Shown piece by piece: positions 1 through 10,101 of a stretch of 64,000 nucleotides of DNA (the stretch's first letter is position 1; the number at the start of each line of letters is the position of its first letter). Source of the stretch: Lucifuga dentata (Eukaryota; Chordata; Actinopteri; Ophidiiformes; Bythitidae); NCBI GenBank assembly GCA_014773175.1, contig VXCM01000961.1, positions 354,221 to 418,220 on the forward strand, written 5' to 3'. A program made the translations under genes and the position numbers. The notes under the pieces are model-generated. The model was not told where the DNA came from. It saw only the letters and a list, made by a program, of their open reading frames with translations, and did not search any database.

Positions 1-64
1 CACACTTAGCAATACAGGTATTCTTTAGCATAAAGATCAAATTACCAAGGCTGTCTCTCCACAA

Positions 65-310
65 GAAATTCATCCATAAAATGTGAGAAATTAAATTGTC
101 CACGCTATGAAATTCGTCCACAACATGCGAGAAATTTGTCCATAAAATGCAAGAAATTAAAATTGTCCAAGCTAAGAAATTCATCCACAAAATGCGTGAT
201 ATTCTTCAATGCGAGAAAATAAATTTGTCCACACTATGAAATTCATCCTCAAAATGCAAGAAATTGAGCCATGATTACAAATTTATCCAGGTTATGAAAT
301 TCATCAAAAA
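65..310. repeat. Degenerate minisatellite, about four units of 44-66 bp
   Basis: The block 'gaaattcatccacaaaatg' followed by 'gagaaatt', 'aaattgtccac' and 'gctat' recurs about four times with substitutions and indels, and ends with a partial unit at about 300. Unit lengths vary (about 44, 66, 63, 58), so this is an old, drifting tandem array. No open frame runs through it. Nothing is recognised in bases 1-64. Confidence 0.7.
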
Positions 311-789
311 TATAAAACTAACTGAAGAGGGAAATTATACCTTAAGCAAAATATGCCCAATAATGTAAACTTATTACATTACACAAACAGTTCAGCACAT
401 ATGCAAATAAATGTGTGGCATTGGAGATTGTAACATGCACACCAACATCCACAGAGCAGCAACTACACTGGTAACACCAACAAGCTGGCTAACACCTTAG
501 CATGTATGCTAGCATCTGAGATCAAACAAAGTGCAGTCTGAACCTTTAACACACCATCTCAAGCATCATTACATCATCAGAGGAGCCATCATTTCAATTC
601 AGCAATTAACTGACAAGAGACTGAATTAAAAGCATCTGCTCCAGTTCAACAAAAAGCCACAGAGCAGCAATACAACTCATTTTCAACATTCAGGTGTGTG
701 CAGCATAGCAATTAGCACAATCAAACACAGCAAAATGCAACATCGCATAATGCACAGCGGCAACATAGTAAATAAGACTTAAGTCTTAC
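311..789. other. Unique AT-rich sequence, no gene seen
   Basis: No frame, TIR, tRNA-like box or microsatellite is visible. Short words such as 'agcagcaa' and 'ttagca' recur loosely and continue into the AGCAT-rich block that follows. Confidence 0.5.
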
Positions 790-1620
790 CTTTGTCATCT
801 TATTTCTGGTTGTATGGGAGCAATTTCAGCCAATAGTTGCTGGTTCCACCAGGAGAACAAGTGAATATGTGTGTTTTGACAGCAACACTTCACAGTTTGA
901 AACCATCAGCAGAAAGCAGGTCAACACCAAAACAGACCATCAACACATGGGAAGTGTACAGCATAATGTAACCCAGCAGCAGTACAGCATAGCATAGTGT
1001 AGCATATCACAGAACAGCACAGCATAGCATAGCATAGCAGCTTGAATAAAAAAAAAAAAAAATTCGTACAGCTATCCTTGCATTTGTGTGTGCATGTGTG
1101 TTTGCATATTAGCAGCAATACTAGTTAGTTTATAATTAAGCAGAAAGCAGCATAACATGAAAGCAGACCAGAAACACATGAATTTAAGCCTGTGTAATAC
1201 AGCATATTGTAGCATTTCCCCAGCAGCATAGCGTAGCATTGAGATGGAATGTGTGTGTTCATAGAATTTAACCTTTTTAAAGCACTTTTCAAAAACCAGC
1301 ATGACACACACCAGTTTACTAGCAGGTTAGCATGCCTATTAACAACCAAGACAAAGCCATATAAACCAAAGTCTGAGCCCTTTCACACACAGCAACTCAA
1401 CCATTTATCGACCCAGAACTGAAAGTAACAATTTCAGAGTTCAAAAAAACAAACAAACAAACAAAAAAAAAACGCTGTTGGTATCAACCTAAAGGTGCAG
1501 CAATTAGCCTGCTAAAAAAGCTAATAAGCACGTAGCACATATAGTTGGGCGTAGGTCCTACCTGTTCCGGTGATCCAGCCGCAAGTGATGAGACCGAAGT
1601 TAGAGCTAAGCATATTTATA
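790..1620 (-). other. Possible non-coding transcript with a TATA box and two splice donors
   Basis: Read on the minus strand, TATAAATA lies at 1620-1613, and GGAACAG|GTAGGA, a plausible splice donor, follows at about 1562/1561. Further on, a segment ending GATGACAAAG|GTAAGA gives a strong donor at 790/789. No long frame links them, so any transcript would be non-coding. The interval also contains the AGCAT-type tandem block. TATA-like and donor-like words are common in AT-rich DNA, so this is inference only. Confidence 0.18.
960..1041. repeat. AGCAT-type pentanucleotide repeat, degenerate
   Basis: Runs of 'agcat' and 'agcatagcat' occur with interruptions, and a weaker echo lies at 1200-1240. 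Apparent frames here on the minus strand are Cys/Tyr/Met-rich translations of the repeat. Confidence 0.65.
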
Positions 1621-1640
1621 AGGTCTGGCTTCACCATGAT

Positions 1641-2699
1641 TGATTGAGGAAGGGTGCGGCATATTTCTACTTTTAAAGAATCCATGTTTCCTAAAATGAA
1701 GTTTTTCTAATGACCAATTTAATACTTGATCATTTACATATCTTTTCAGAGCTGTACAAATTGTTTATGTTTATATTTGACCAAGTTTATTTGTGTGTAC
1801 GTATGAGCCCCTTTCTGTTGGTTTTGGCCACTCAGTCACATGACAGAGTCCAGCCCTGAGGAAGGGGCGGGGTCTGTGAGGAAGTTACATGGAGTTCATT
1901 AGTTTTTGATTCTTGTTCTATAAAACCAAAACATTTATAAGAACCCCACTAAGCAGATTATGAAGCAGTCTGAAAAAGGAAAGCTTTTTACATGTTATTG
2001 TAAATACTCATGAAGCAATAATCAATAAAGTGATTACCGGTAAATTATTGGGAATTCAGATTCTCAGTGTCACAAGCATAACTAATTAATCATAAATTAG
2101 GTAAAAGCCAATGAAGATCAGCATGTTAATGAGCTGCTTCATATTTAAGAGCCACATATTGCTCACCCTAGTGTCAAAGCATGTTTTTCCTGGTGGACAT
2201 AAAGAAAGACCATGTAACAAAGTAACAGCTAGTAGGTTAATGAAGGAAAATGTGTAAAGAAAATGTAAAAAAAATAAAAATAATAATAATAATAATAAAA
2301 AAATTAAAAAAATTAGCTGTTTAATCCAATCTGTGTCAGCACGGATGGATACTGTAAAAAAAAAAAAAAAAAAAAAAAAAGTGCACTTTTCCAGTAATTT
2401 TTATTAAAAAAAATTATAAGTTAGGGCAAACCTATAAATTCAGTCATTTGATTAGTGAATTGTCTTTTGCCTATGGCCTTATTTAAATATCCAGTACTTT
2501 ATGTTGCCCAGCTTCTTGTATGGTTTTGCTCTTAAGGAAGTCTATCTAGCTTATGACCTTACATGAAAAATGGTTTCTGTAGGAAAATCTTTATACTTCA
2601 CAAACTAAAGTATCCAAAATTCACGTATCACATTGGCACCAATATAGAAAAAAATAATTTATCAATACTAAGTTTTGATTTGTGATGCCACAATGACAT
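1641..2699. other. AT-rich sequence with A-runs, no gene seen
   Basis: Contains a (TAA)n run near 2278-2298 and a poly(A) run near 2356-2380. Otherwise it is unique. One 31-bp word at 2101-2131 is shared with 4585-4615 and is listed separately. Confidence 0.5.
2101..2131 (+). repeat. 31-bp word shared with 4585-4615
   Basis: The word starts 'gtaaaagccaatgaagatc' and ends 'gcatgttaatg'. It recurs 2.5 kb downstream in the same orientation with one mismatch in 31. Flanks are not obviously alike, so it is either a short dispersed repeat or a conserved motif. Confidence 0.55.
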
Positions 2700-2744
2700 T
2701 ACTAAAAGTATACAGTGAGGTATACTCACTGTATACTTTTAGTA
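2700..2744. other. Hairpin with 20-bp perfect arms and 5-nt loop
   Basis: Bases 2700-2719 are the exact reverse complement of 2725-2744, with loop 'gtata'. The core word 'agtatacagtgag' appears a third time directly afterwards (about 2742-2754). No transposon TIR of a known family is recognised. Confidence 0.85.
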
Positions 2745-2880
2745 TACAGTGAGTATGCAAGATCAGTGTTCCTTTGGCATCAGCATTTTAGGATTAATAC
2801 TGTCAATATGTCAAGGTCAAATGTGGTTTTGTAAAAATTCAGCCATGTCTGAGTGCTTTTTTCTTCTTTTTTTTTTTTGN

Positions 2881-2933
<53 letters not shown>
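2881..2933. repeat. (TG)n microsatellite next to an assembly N
   Basis: About 26 TG units directly follow the single N at 2880. Allele length is uncertain because of the join. The Cys/Val-repeat translation across it is not a protein. Confidence 0.95.
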
Positions 2934-2935
<2 letters not shown>

Positions 2936-2998
2936 CCCATCTGGGAATGACACTATCTTACTTTTGTCTGGGAACAGTCTTCATTCTCCTGACAGTGG

Positions 2999-3119
2999 TT
3001 AAAGAGGCTGAGCTACAGTCTTGGAATCCAGACTTGTCCGTTTCTTTCTTGTGGACAGGAAGTGCTCCTGTTTGGCGGCGTCCAATTCCAGAACAATCTC
3101 AACACTGTGATCCATAATC
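2999..3119 (-). CDS. Candidate coding exon with stop codon, unknown protein
   Basis: On the minus strand a pyrimidine-rich stretch ending 'tttcttcctgcag' forms a good splice acceptor at 3121/3120. The exon opens G-ATT-ATG, and the frame runs from the ATG at 3115 to a TAA at 2999-3001. It encodes 38 residues, beginning MDHSVEIVLELD and containing a basic STRKKR stretch at residues 21-26. Codon choice is balanced and GC3-rich compared with the AT-rich flanks, which favours real coding. The piece is either a last exon, or an ATG-bearing exon behind a non-coding one. A possible upstream exon ends CAACAG|GTATGT at about 4040 but is not phase-matched for direct joining. I do not recognise the protein. 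Confidence 0.4.
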
Positions 3120-3122
3120 CTG

Positions 3123-5062
3123 CAGGAAGAAAGGAAATAAACAATATATTCTTCTTGGAAAAACTTCTTCTTCTTCTTAGAAATAGATGTACACATCAGC
3201 AAGAACATCATACAAACACTATAAATCCTACTGGGAATGTCCTAGCAAATCAGAATGATTTGATTTGCAATGTCTCGCTTGATTTTGAAAAAAGAAATAT
3301 TTGTTATCATAGATTTCAGATTCCATATCAATGGCTATAACTGTGGTGGACCAGTGTTGATGGAACCATCTGAAGGAAAACCTGTTGTTGAGGGGGACAG
3401 TTTTTATACTTATTTTAAGTATAAAGTATAATATACAGGATACAATTTTCTCTGACCATATTTATGAAAAAAGAGATTTGTGAGATCAGCACAGAAGAGT
3501 CAGCAAATATCAAGTTAATTATTGAACACAGTTAGTGACATCAGTTAGGCTTTGAAGCCATAAACCTCTCTTACCATATGTGATTTGAGTTGGACCAGTT
3601 TCAGGCTGACCTATCGTGACTGCTCTAAGGTCTGTTTCTCCATCCATTGGTTTTTATTGTTGTCATTTTCCTTTCTTTTTAATAAACATGTAATTTGCAC
3701 GATTGATGTTTTTATGACTGTTATTACATTCCCTCTTTATTGTTGCTGTGACCAATGGCTAAACCAGCCAGTCCTCTTAGCCCCGTGGTCCCCATTAAAG
3801 TGATAGTCTAAATGATGCAGACTTTGTTCTACAGAGCCAGATCCTGTCTTCTTCTCCTGCTGTAACTCCCATTACTACCCTGCACTCCAGGAGCTTGCAT
3901 CCCAAAACCTGTTCACTCTTTTCCTCCCCCACCACCTCTTTTTCCTTCTTCAACACATGAAAACTCAATTGTACAGCATTCAAAACAATTAGAATTAACT
4001 GTGTGGCTATGCACTGAGGAGGCATACTTGAGTCTAGATGTAATAGATTTAGCGGACATACCTGTTGCGTGTGGTCAGTTGACTGCATACCTTTAAGCTA
4101 AGCTACACTGTGAGGAAAGATTCTAACCACCACTGTTTTCAATGATGGAATATCACTTCAAATCTTTTTGGTATGCAGCTTCACTCACATTTCACTCACA
4201 TTTGTTGTTTCCAGACACTGGTGCTATCTGATCTGAATTTTTTTTCTCATTTCTCTGTGATTGCTGAAATACAAGCACATACAACAAACATTTCAAGTGT
4301 ATTTTCCTTTATTTTTGCCAAACTAAAATCAATAGGCCTACAGAGCCCATCTGCTATAAACAGACATTATGAATTGTGAAATTATTTTAATGTGGCTCCT
4401 TGGTTAAAGCAAAGATTATTTGTTAAACTAGTCTTCCTCTTCTCATACAGGTTTGTAACAACATAATAAATCACAGTAACTATACAGCGTCAGCCCATGA
4501 TAGTTTAAGCTCATTTATGAAGCTTCTCTTATGTTAACTGGCACACTGGTGTCCCATTACTGACATGTTGTTATAATAAGAGGTGTAAAAGCCAATGAAG
4601 ATCGGCATGTTAATGTTAATGTATTGATCACTAACATACATGAGGTAAAAAGAGATTAAAATATCATCTAGATTTCATACCATTAAAATTTACCACCAGA
4701 CTGAAATGACTTAATTTTTTTTTTTTTGTGAAGGTGTTTTATGAATATCTTCCCTGACATATAAATAAGAAAATACTGTAATTTATGAATTGTATTTGTC
4801 CTTACCAACACGTTAAATCTGGCATTTTATGAATTCTACCCATAGTCTGCTGGTTAATCTACTTTTCCTTCCAAAGGGAATCTAATGACTTCTTCATGCT
4901 TTTGGAAGCTCACTGGTCACTCACATTTCACTTCAAGTTCAATAAACTTCACTTTCAAACAAATCCTGTTTTATGCACTGTCTTATGACGTGACAACATC
5001 AGCATAATAGTACCTCAGAGGCTAAATGACAGACATAGAGGCTCCTCTGAGAACACAAAGTC
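3123..5062. other. Unique AT-rich interval between two candidate genes
   Basis: No repeat family or long frame is seen. On the minus strand, ATGCAGTCAACTGACCACAC leads to a donor CAACAG|GTATGT near 4040. Another donor-like site, CATATG|GTAAGA, lies near 3576. The second copy of the 31-bp word is at 4585-4615. If both flanking gene models are right, they are divergently arranged and a promoter could lie in this interval. Confidence 0.35.
4585..4615 (+). repeat. Second copy of the 31-bp word of 2101-2131
   Basis: Same orientation as the first copy, 30 of 31 bases identical. A short 'ttaatgttaatg' duplication follows it. Confidence 0.55.
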
Positions 5063-7056
5063 ATGGCTTTGAACAGAACATGCTTCCAGAGCTTCCAGGC
5101 TGTACGCCGTTACCACAGAGTCATCAGTGGTGAGATTATGATTATGTTAATGTTCACTACACAGGTTTGATTTACGCTCAGGCACTAACAGGATGACTCA
5201 ATTACAGGTCACAGACATAGTTCAGAATTGACTTTTCATGTAATGTAAATTTATGGAAACGTAAATCAAAATAGAAAAGATATTTGTGATGTTTCTTTTA
5301 CTCAAAAGCATTACTTATTTTAAAAAAACTGTCTTGACTTGCAATATCAGCAACATTTCAAACACAATTCATCATTCTTTGCATCATGATTGCATATTAG
5401 CCGATTATCATTTTAATCAATGCTCAAACTAAATTTTAGATTATTGAGAAACTGAATGATGCTGTATGTAACTCATGTATACTGTATTGTGTGTATGTCA
5501 CAAAATTGTTAATTACAAGGAATTAAAACATTGCAGTATAATCATAAGATACTAATGTTCTTTGCATGAATGAATAAATAAATAGTGCAGTGGAGATGAT
5601 AGATACTGATAACTTGAGCTGACCTCCTTATAACTGGTTCAAAACCACTCCCCCCCCCCCNTTTTTTTTTTTTTTTTTTTGCATATGCAAACAAGATTTA
5701 GATTAAATCTATGTGTGACGCTGTTCTTCAGCAGCTGTGATCTCACCGTGCATATCCAATGTAAACTGGTAATGCTGATACTTGCGCTGACTCTTGGTCA
5801 AGGAAAACTAAAAGAGACTTCTGCAGCTGTGTTTACATTTTCAGGCAATTTTACTCTCAGACCGCAGTATAAGGAAATAAAGTCCACTCTCAGTGTTGTG
5901 TGACATGTACTGTAGTACAGGAGAAAGTATCTGCTCATGTTCATCACAGCTTCTTTGATGAGTTTAGTTTCATTGAGTTGAAGGTGTGCGTGTTACTACT
6001 GTTTCTTTTTAAATGTTTTTCAGTAGTTTGCATGAAGGCTGTGGCTCATAGCAGGCCCGACATGGTAGTTTTGATTGGTCTAAATCTATGTTACAGTATA
6101 TTATACAAACAACAGAGTATGCTGATTATAAATGATGTGTGCTGCAATGCATTTAATTTTCTGATTGCAGCTCCTACTAGGAGTTCACAATTTTTACAGC
6201 CATTTCAAGCTGGATATATCAGTGGAACAATCATTTCCACATAAAGGCTACAACTTGCTGTAAAGAACAAACAGAAAATGACATTATGCTATTTAAGGTA
6301 AAACCACAAAAACAATTGCATTTTAAATCTAGTTTATAGCGGGAATTAAAAAAAAAAAAAAAATTGTCGTAACCAGTGTTTGTTTCCCATTATGCTTTTT
6401 GTGAAGTGCTTTATTTGGTACATTAAAAGCAGTATTAAACAGCTAATAAACAGGGAGTAAACTGGAACGTATTAAACAATGGGCAATTGTCAGCTGTGTG
6501 TATGTGTGTGTGCGTGTGTGTGTTTTATATGAAATGGAAGGGTGAATCTCTCCCCAGTCCTTAAGCTGAGCTCCAGAGTAAGTTTCAGCCAACATGAGAA
6601 ACCCATCGCACTTGCAAGCCAAGATGATCACTTCTAACCACATCGCTGTCTCGTCTCTGGCTGAGGCACTTCAGCCAGAGACGAGACAGCACGACTCTCC
6701 CAGGCTCATGGAAGTCAGCGAAACACTCATTGATGATGAGACTTGTGCAGAAGAGCACTTATGCTGCTCTGAGGGAGAGGCTGGAAGTGCAAGGGTAACT
6801 CCATATGTATGTATATGTAAATTAAAAGACATTCTACAGTCAATCAGAATATTGTATTTACTGCATATGTAAATATAGCCATACATATGCATGCATATGC
6901 ACTTGTAGTGAGACTCTGGTTGTCTGCTGGTGTGTGAAGATGGCAAGGCAAGTGGTGTCATTCACCTTTAGACCAGATTCCCCTTCAGAATACCAATCAA
7001 TCCATGCATCACTAAGATTCCTGCAGAAGCTGAGTCGATCCAACCATCAACTTTAG
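5063..7056 (+). CDS. Candidate three-exon gene for a small mitochondrial-type protein
   Basis: Exon 1 (5063-5129) starts in good Kozak context (G at -3 and +4), encodes 22 residues beginning MALNRTCFQSF, and ends AGTG|GTGAGA. This N-terminus has several Arg, Ser and Gln residues, no acids and an RRYHR motif, like a mitochondrial targeting peptide. It leaves phase 1. Exon 2 (6704-6794) follows the acceptor 'actctcccag', fits that phase, encodes 29 residues containing HSLMMRLVQKSTYAALRERL, and ends at GG|GTAACT. Exon 3 (6948-7056) fits the next phase and runs QVVSFTFRPDSPSEYQS to a TAG. The total is about 88 residues. Alternatives exist: acceptors at 6556 and 6588 also fit phase 1. The first gives a 48-residue protein stopping at TAA; the second gives a longer frame into 6940. 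The exon 3 acceptor is weak. AATAAA follows at 7186. I do not recognise the protein. Exon 1 is the most secure part. Confidence 0.4.
5649..5680. repeat. Poly(C), N, poly(T) junction
   Basis: About 12 C, then the N at 5661, then about 19 T. The two homopolymers meet exactly at the N, so the join is probably artificial. Confidence 0.85.
6645..6690. other. Hairpin with 20-bp perfect arms and 6-nt loop
   Basis: The arm 6645-6664 is the exact reverse complement of 6671-6690, with loop 'ggcact'. Arms are GC-balanced and not low-complexity. It lies just upstream of the acceptor used for exon 2 in the preferred model of the 5063-7056 gene, and inside the alternative longer exon. Confidence 0.9.
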
Positions 7057-7309
7057 AAAAAAGGACTCCCATTTGTTTGACCAAATCACAACACATTACT
7101 TAGTATTTATTTAAACATACTAAAGCCATTTCACACTATTGGAGAAGCTGAGAAATGACAATATCAAGACTGATTCCTTATTTGCAATAAATTAATGACA
7201 AAAAATACTTTGAAATGAGACTTTCAGTTTCAGTCCAAAATTTTCACTTTTTAAGCTTGATTGTAATGATGCTTTACAGAAATGTATAATAAAATCTTAA
7301 TAAATATAC
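7057..7309. other. Presumed 3' UTR or downstream sequence of the candidate gene
   Basis: AT-rich, no frame or repeat recognised apart from the AATAAA at 7186. Confidence 0.3.
7186..7191 (+). terminator. Poly(A) signal AATAAA downstream of the candidate gene
   Basis: AATAAA lies 130 bp after the TAG at 7054-7056, a reasonable 3' UTR length. Another AATAAA occurs near 7300. The hexamer is frequent in AT-rich DNA, so support is only positional. Confidence 0.3.
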
Positions 7310-7455
7310 ATTCAGTCATTTGGCAGATGCTTTTATTTTTTATTTTTTGACAAATTACTTCAATCCAAAGTGAGGTACACATGAGGTATTGTGAACCTCA
7401 CGTGACTGTAGGGGAAAACCCATGTTAGACACACTGCTGAGCTAGGGTATCTGAG
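7310..7455 (-). mobile_element. Degraded tRNA-derived SINE-like repeat
   Basis: The plus strand reads 'tcatttggcagatgctttt', then a 'ccaaagtgaggtaca' word, and ends '...gctgagctaggg'. This matches the general form of a very common fish repeat (tca-ttt-agc-aga-cgc-ttt-tat-cca-aag, then a tRNA-like end whose complement reads CTAGCTCAGC). The A-box-like part is therefore on the minus strand. A TTTTATTTT expansion disrupts the middle. Family membership is from memory of the motif. Confidence 0.45.
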
Positions 7456-7992
7456 TTTAGAAATTTCATTGTTTCCAAATAAAATCATAAATCACTATTT
7501 TACAACTTCAAAATTGAAATTTAGACTTTGCAAGTTGGGTAAAAGATAAAATCTATAAATTAACTAATAAATTTGAAAGGCTGACACTTTTTTTTTCTCC
7601 TATGCCTGCCTTTCAACCTCGTATATTTCCTTAAGGCATCCTTGCTCGGTGTATCTTCTTTTAGAATAAATCAGAAAGCATAATCCTCTCTGCCTTCTCT
7701 GTGTCAACTGTTGACAGAGCAACAAAAACAGTTTTCTCTTGCTGCTCTGCTCAGTACTCATGTAGAGTTCTCTTTCAGAACAAATCAAAAAATACAACAC
7801 TGCCCTCTTCTGGAGAAAGTGTTTTAAAGCAGCAAAACAATGTTGAGAATTGACTTGAAATCAGACTCAGAAAATGTCACCGATATAGTACAAATTGGAG
7901 AACAAAGTATGTTACAGATACAAACCAGCATTTCTGCAGCTGATAAGAAATCAGTTTCTTAAAAGTGGACTTAAAATGGACAAATGCTTGGC

Positions 7993-8060
7993 TTCAGCTA
8001 GTAAGTTTTTTTTTCTTTTCTTTTTTTTTTTTTTTTTTTNTTTTTTTTTTTTTTTTTTTA
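7993..8060. repeat. Poly(T) tract interrupted by N
   Basis: Roughly 50 T around the N at 8040, with one C interruption. Length is unreliable. Confidence 0.9.
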
Positions 8061-8279
8061 AATAAAATCTAGGTCAGATCTCAAAATTTCTTAACCCACT
8101 TGTAGACATTCATTTCACGTGAGTCATCCCTGGAATTCGTCATGACTATGATTTCATCTTGATTTCATATGGACTAGATCTTTTTTGGATCCTCTTACTA
8201 GATCAGGACTTACTGGTAATTGCTTTTTTTTTTTTTTATCTTTCTGAATTGTTTCATTGTTTTTGTGTCTTTATAACTT

Positions 8280-8520
8280 GCCTGCTCTCCCACCTACAGG
8301 TCTTATTTGCACCTTGTCCATTCTTTTTGAATGGACAAGGTAACCTCTCCCAAGGTTACTTCCATTTTTTTCTTCATATGATCAAGTTTTTTTTAGGGAG
8401 TATTTCCTCATCTTCATAGAGAGCTTGGGCCGGGTCAGGAACCATTGAAGTGTGGGCCTGTAAAGCACTTTGAGACATTGTAATATTGGGCCTTAAAAAT
8501 AAACTTGATTTGACTTAAGA
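8280..8520 (+). mobile_element. 3' end of an L2-type LINE
   Basis: The segment 'tgtaaagcactttgagacatt' followed by 'attgggccttaaaaataaa' and 'cttgatttgactt' is the characteristic 3' tail of L2/Maui-type fish LINEs. Upstream, 'agggagtatttcctcatc' and 'gggtcaggaaccattgaa' match the usual 3' UTR of such elements. No reverse-transcriptase frame is attached, so this is a 5'-truncated, mutated copy. Its 5' limit is uncertain and may reach about 8090. Confidence 0.65.
8311..8341. other. 13-bp-arm hairpin in the LINE 3' UTR
   Basis: 'accttgtccattc' at 8311-8323 and its exact complement at 8329-8341 flank a T5 loop. Confidence 0.8.
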
Positions 8521-9469
8521 TAACAAATAATGTCAGGATGAATTAGAGATGGCAGTCTGGCTAACTTTTTTTTTTTTTTTTTTTTAGCTTTTTCTGTATT
8601 ATTATTATTTTCAGTTTTCTGTGCTATTCCACACCCTGTCTGGGCAATCCATAGCCATATTTCTGAGTTTGACCTAGATCACATATGTTTGGTATTTGCT
8701 ATGTATACCCACATATGAAGTTGTTGTTGAGCATAATGTTTATCTGCAGTCTGCGCTGTTCTTGTATCCTCAGCTAGTTCAAGGGGAAGAATGAAGTACA
8801 TGATTAGTGTGTATAGAGGTTTATTTCATCACATTTTGTTCCTAATGAAATACATTTTATGTATTTGGTAATTCAGTACATTCCTGGAATTATGTAACTA
8901 AAGCTACTTAAAGTAAATTTGTTAAATAATCAATATTAGCAGTAGCTTCATTATACTATCTATATTCTTCCCCTATCTAAATTTCTCAACTTAGGAAATT
9001 AGCATCATCATTGCAGCATTTTTAGCTATGATTTATCATTGTAAAATATATGATAATTTGTGCTATGATATATTTGACATTTTAAACACTCAAGAATATC
9101 AAACACGATATCACTCAAACTTGTGCAAGTCACTGAATCTTTGGGCCAGTAGAGTCAGTCTTTCCACTGAGCCAGTTCACAGCCAGAAATTAATCATATA
9201 CTTTTTGTTACTTCTGGTTTCTGGTATAAATGACCTGACCAAACCAACGACACCAATCACTAACTCGGAGACTCAAGCATTAGTGAGTTGGTTAGTGAGT
9301 GAATGAATTGACATACTTACAGAACTGAAAGACTTTTTACTCACTTGCGGCGACACTGATTCAGTTGAGTCAGTTTGTTTCTTGGTATATTTGAGATGAA
9401 CTGAAAATAAAAACAACCAATCGCATTTGTTATGCTTTCCTTATGTAGACGCAAAACTTAGATAACAAG
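8521..9469. other. AT-rich interval, no gene seen
   Basis: Contains a T-run at about 8567-8585 and an imperfect inverted word around 9250-9300 ('caatcactaactc' versus 'gagttggttagtgag'). No coding or repeat family is recognised. Confidence 0.45.
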
Positions 9470-9484
9470 CAGAAATAAACGATA

Positions 9485-10101
9485 AAACTTCTGGAAGACA
9501 TACATGACCTGCAAATTACATACAGTAATGCCAAAGAAGAGAACGTAACTGAGCTCAAGTGGCAAAAGAGATGCATGAGGCTGTTTCCACACAGTTAAAC
9601 ATAGAGAGAAATCAAAATAAGGCAATGAGGCACTTCTTCAAGAAAAAAGTAGGTGTCCTCTTCAGACAGTGACACTAAGGATGACAAGGAATGTGATGAG
9701 AAGGTGGAGGAGGAAGAGACAGTAACCACACCATCTCTCATGGAGATCAACACCATGGAGGCAGCAGATGAGAAGGAGCACGACTCCCTTGACCAGCAGA
9801 ATCGTGAGCTGACTCAAAATTATGAGCTGATCCAAGGTGATGAAGAGGCAGAAAAGCAGGAGTCAAAAGCAAAAGAAACATTTTTTTTTTTCTGTGTGGT
9901 TTTCTATCTGTATTGAATTGTAAAGTGTTGCTCTGTGTACATTTTGTGGTGGTATTGTATTGGCGATTATAGTGAGAGGTGCCTGGCCTGCCAGAGGCAG
10001 AAGAAAATGGCTCTTATAATTGGTCATATGTTATGTGAGAAACTGTTTCTGTAGTATCAGTGGCAGATGAAACAGAGAGTACAACAGAAGGTGATGACTA
10101 A
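9485..10101 (+). pseudogene. Decayed intronless coding fragment, acidic and coiled-coil-like, unknown
   Basis: One frame from about 9485 reads LLEDIHDLQITYSNAKEEN and stops near 9595. After a short gap another frame (9653-9915) reads SSDSDTKDDKECDEKVEEEE, then heptad-like, Glu/Gln-rich sequence including DSLDQQNRELTQNYELIQGD, and dissolves into a T-run. A further short frame near 10050-10100 ends ETESTTEGDD and stop. The composition (Glu, Asp, Lys, Gln, GC-richer than the flanks) is protein-like, yet frames are broken and no splice signals separate the pieces. I read it as a degraded retrocopy. The parent protein is not recognised; clustered exons of a real gene remain possible. Confidence 0.35.

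Noticed and set aside
65..310. CRISPR-like spacing of repeats
   Set aside because: Unit length and repeat sequence vary, and there are no constant repeats with unique spacers; this is eukaryotic minisatellite DNA.
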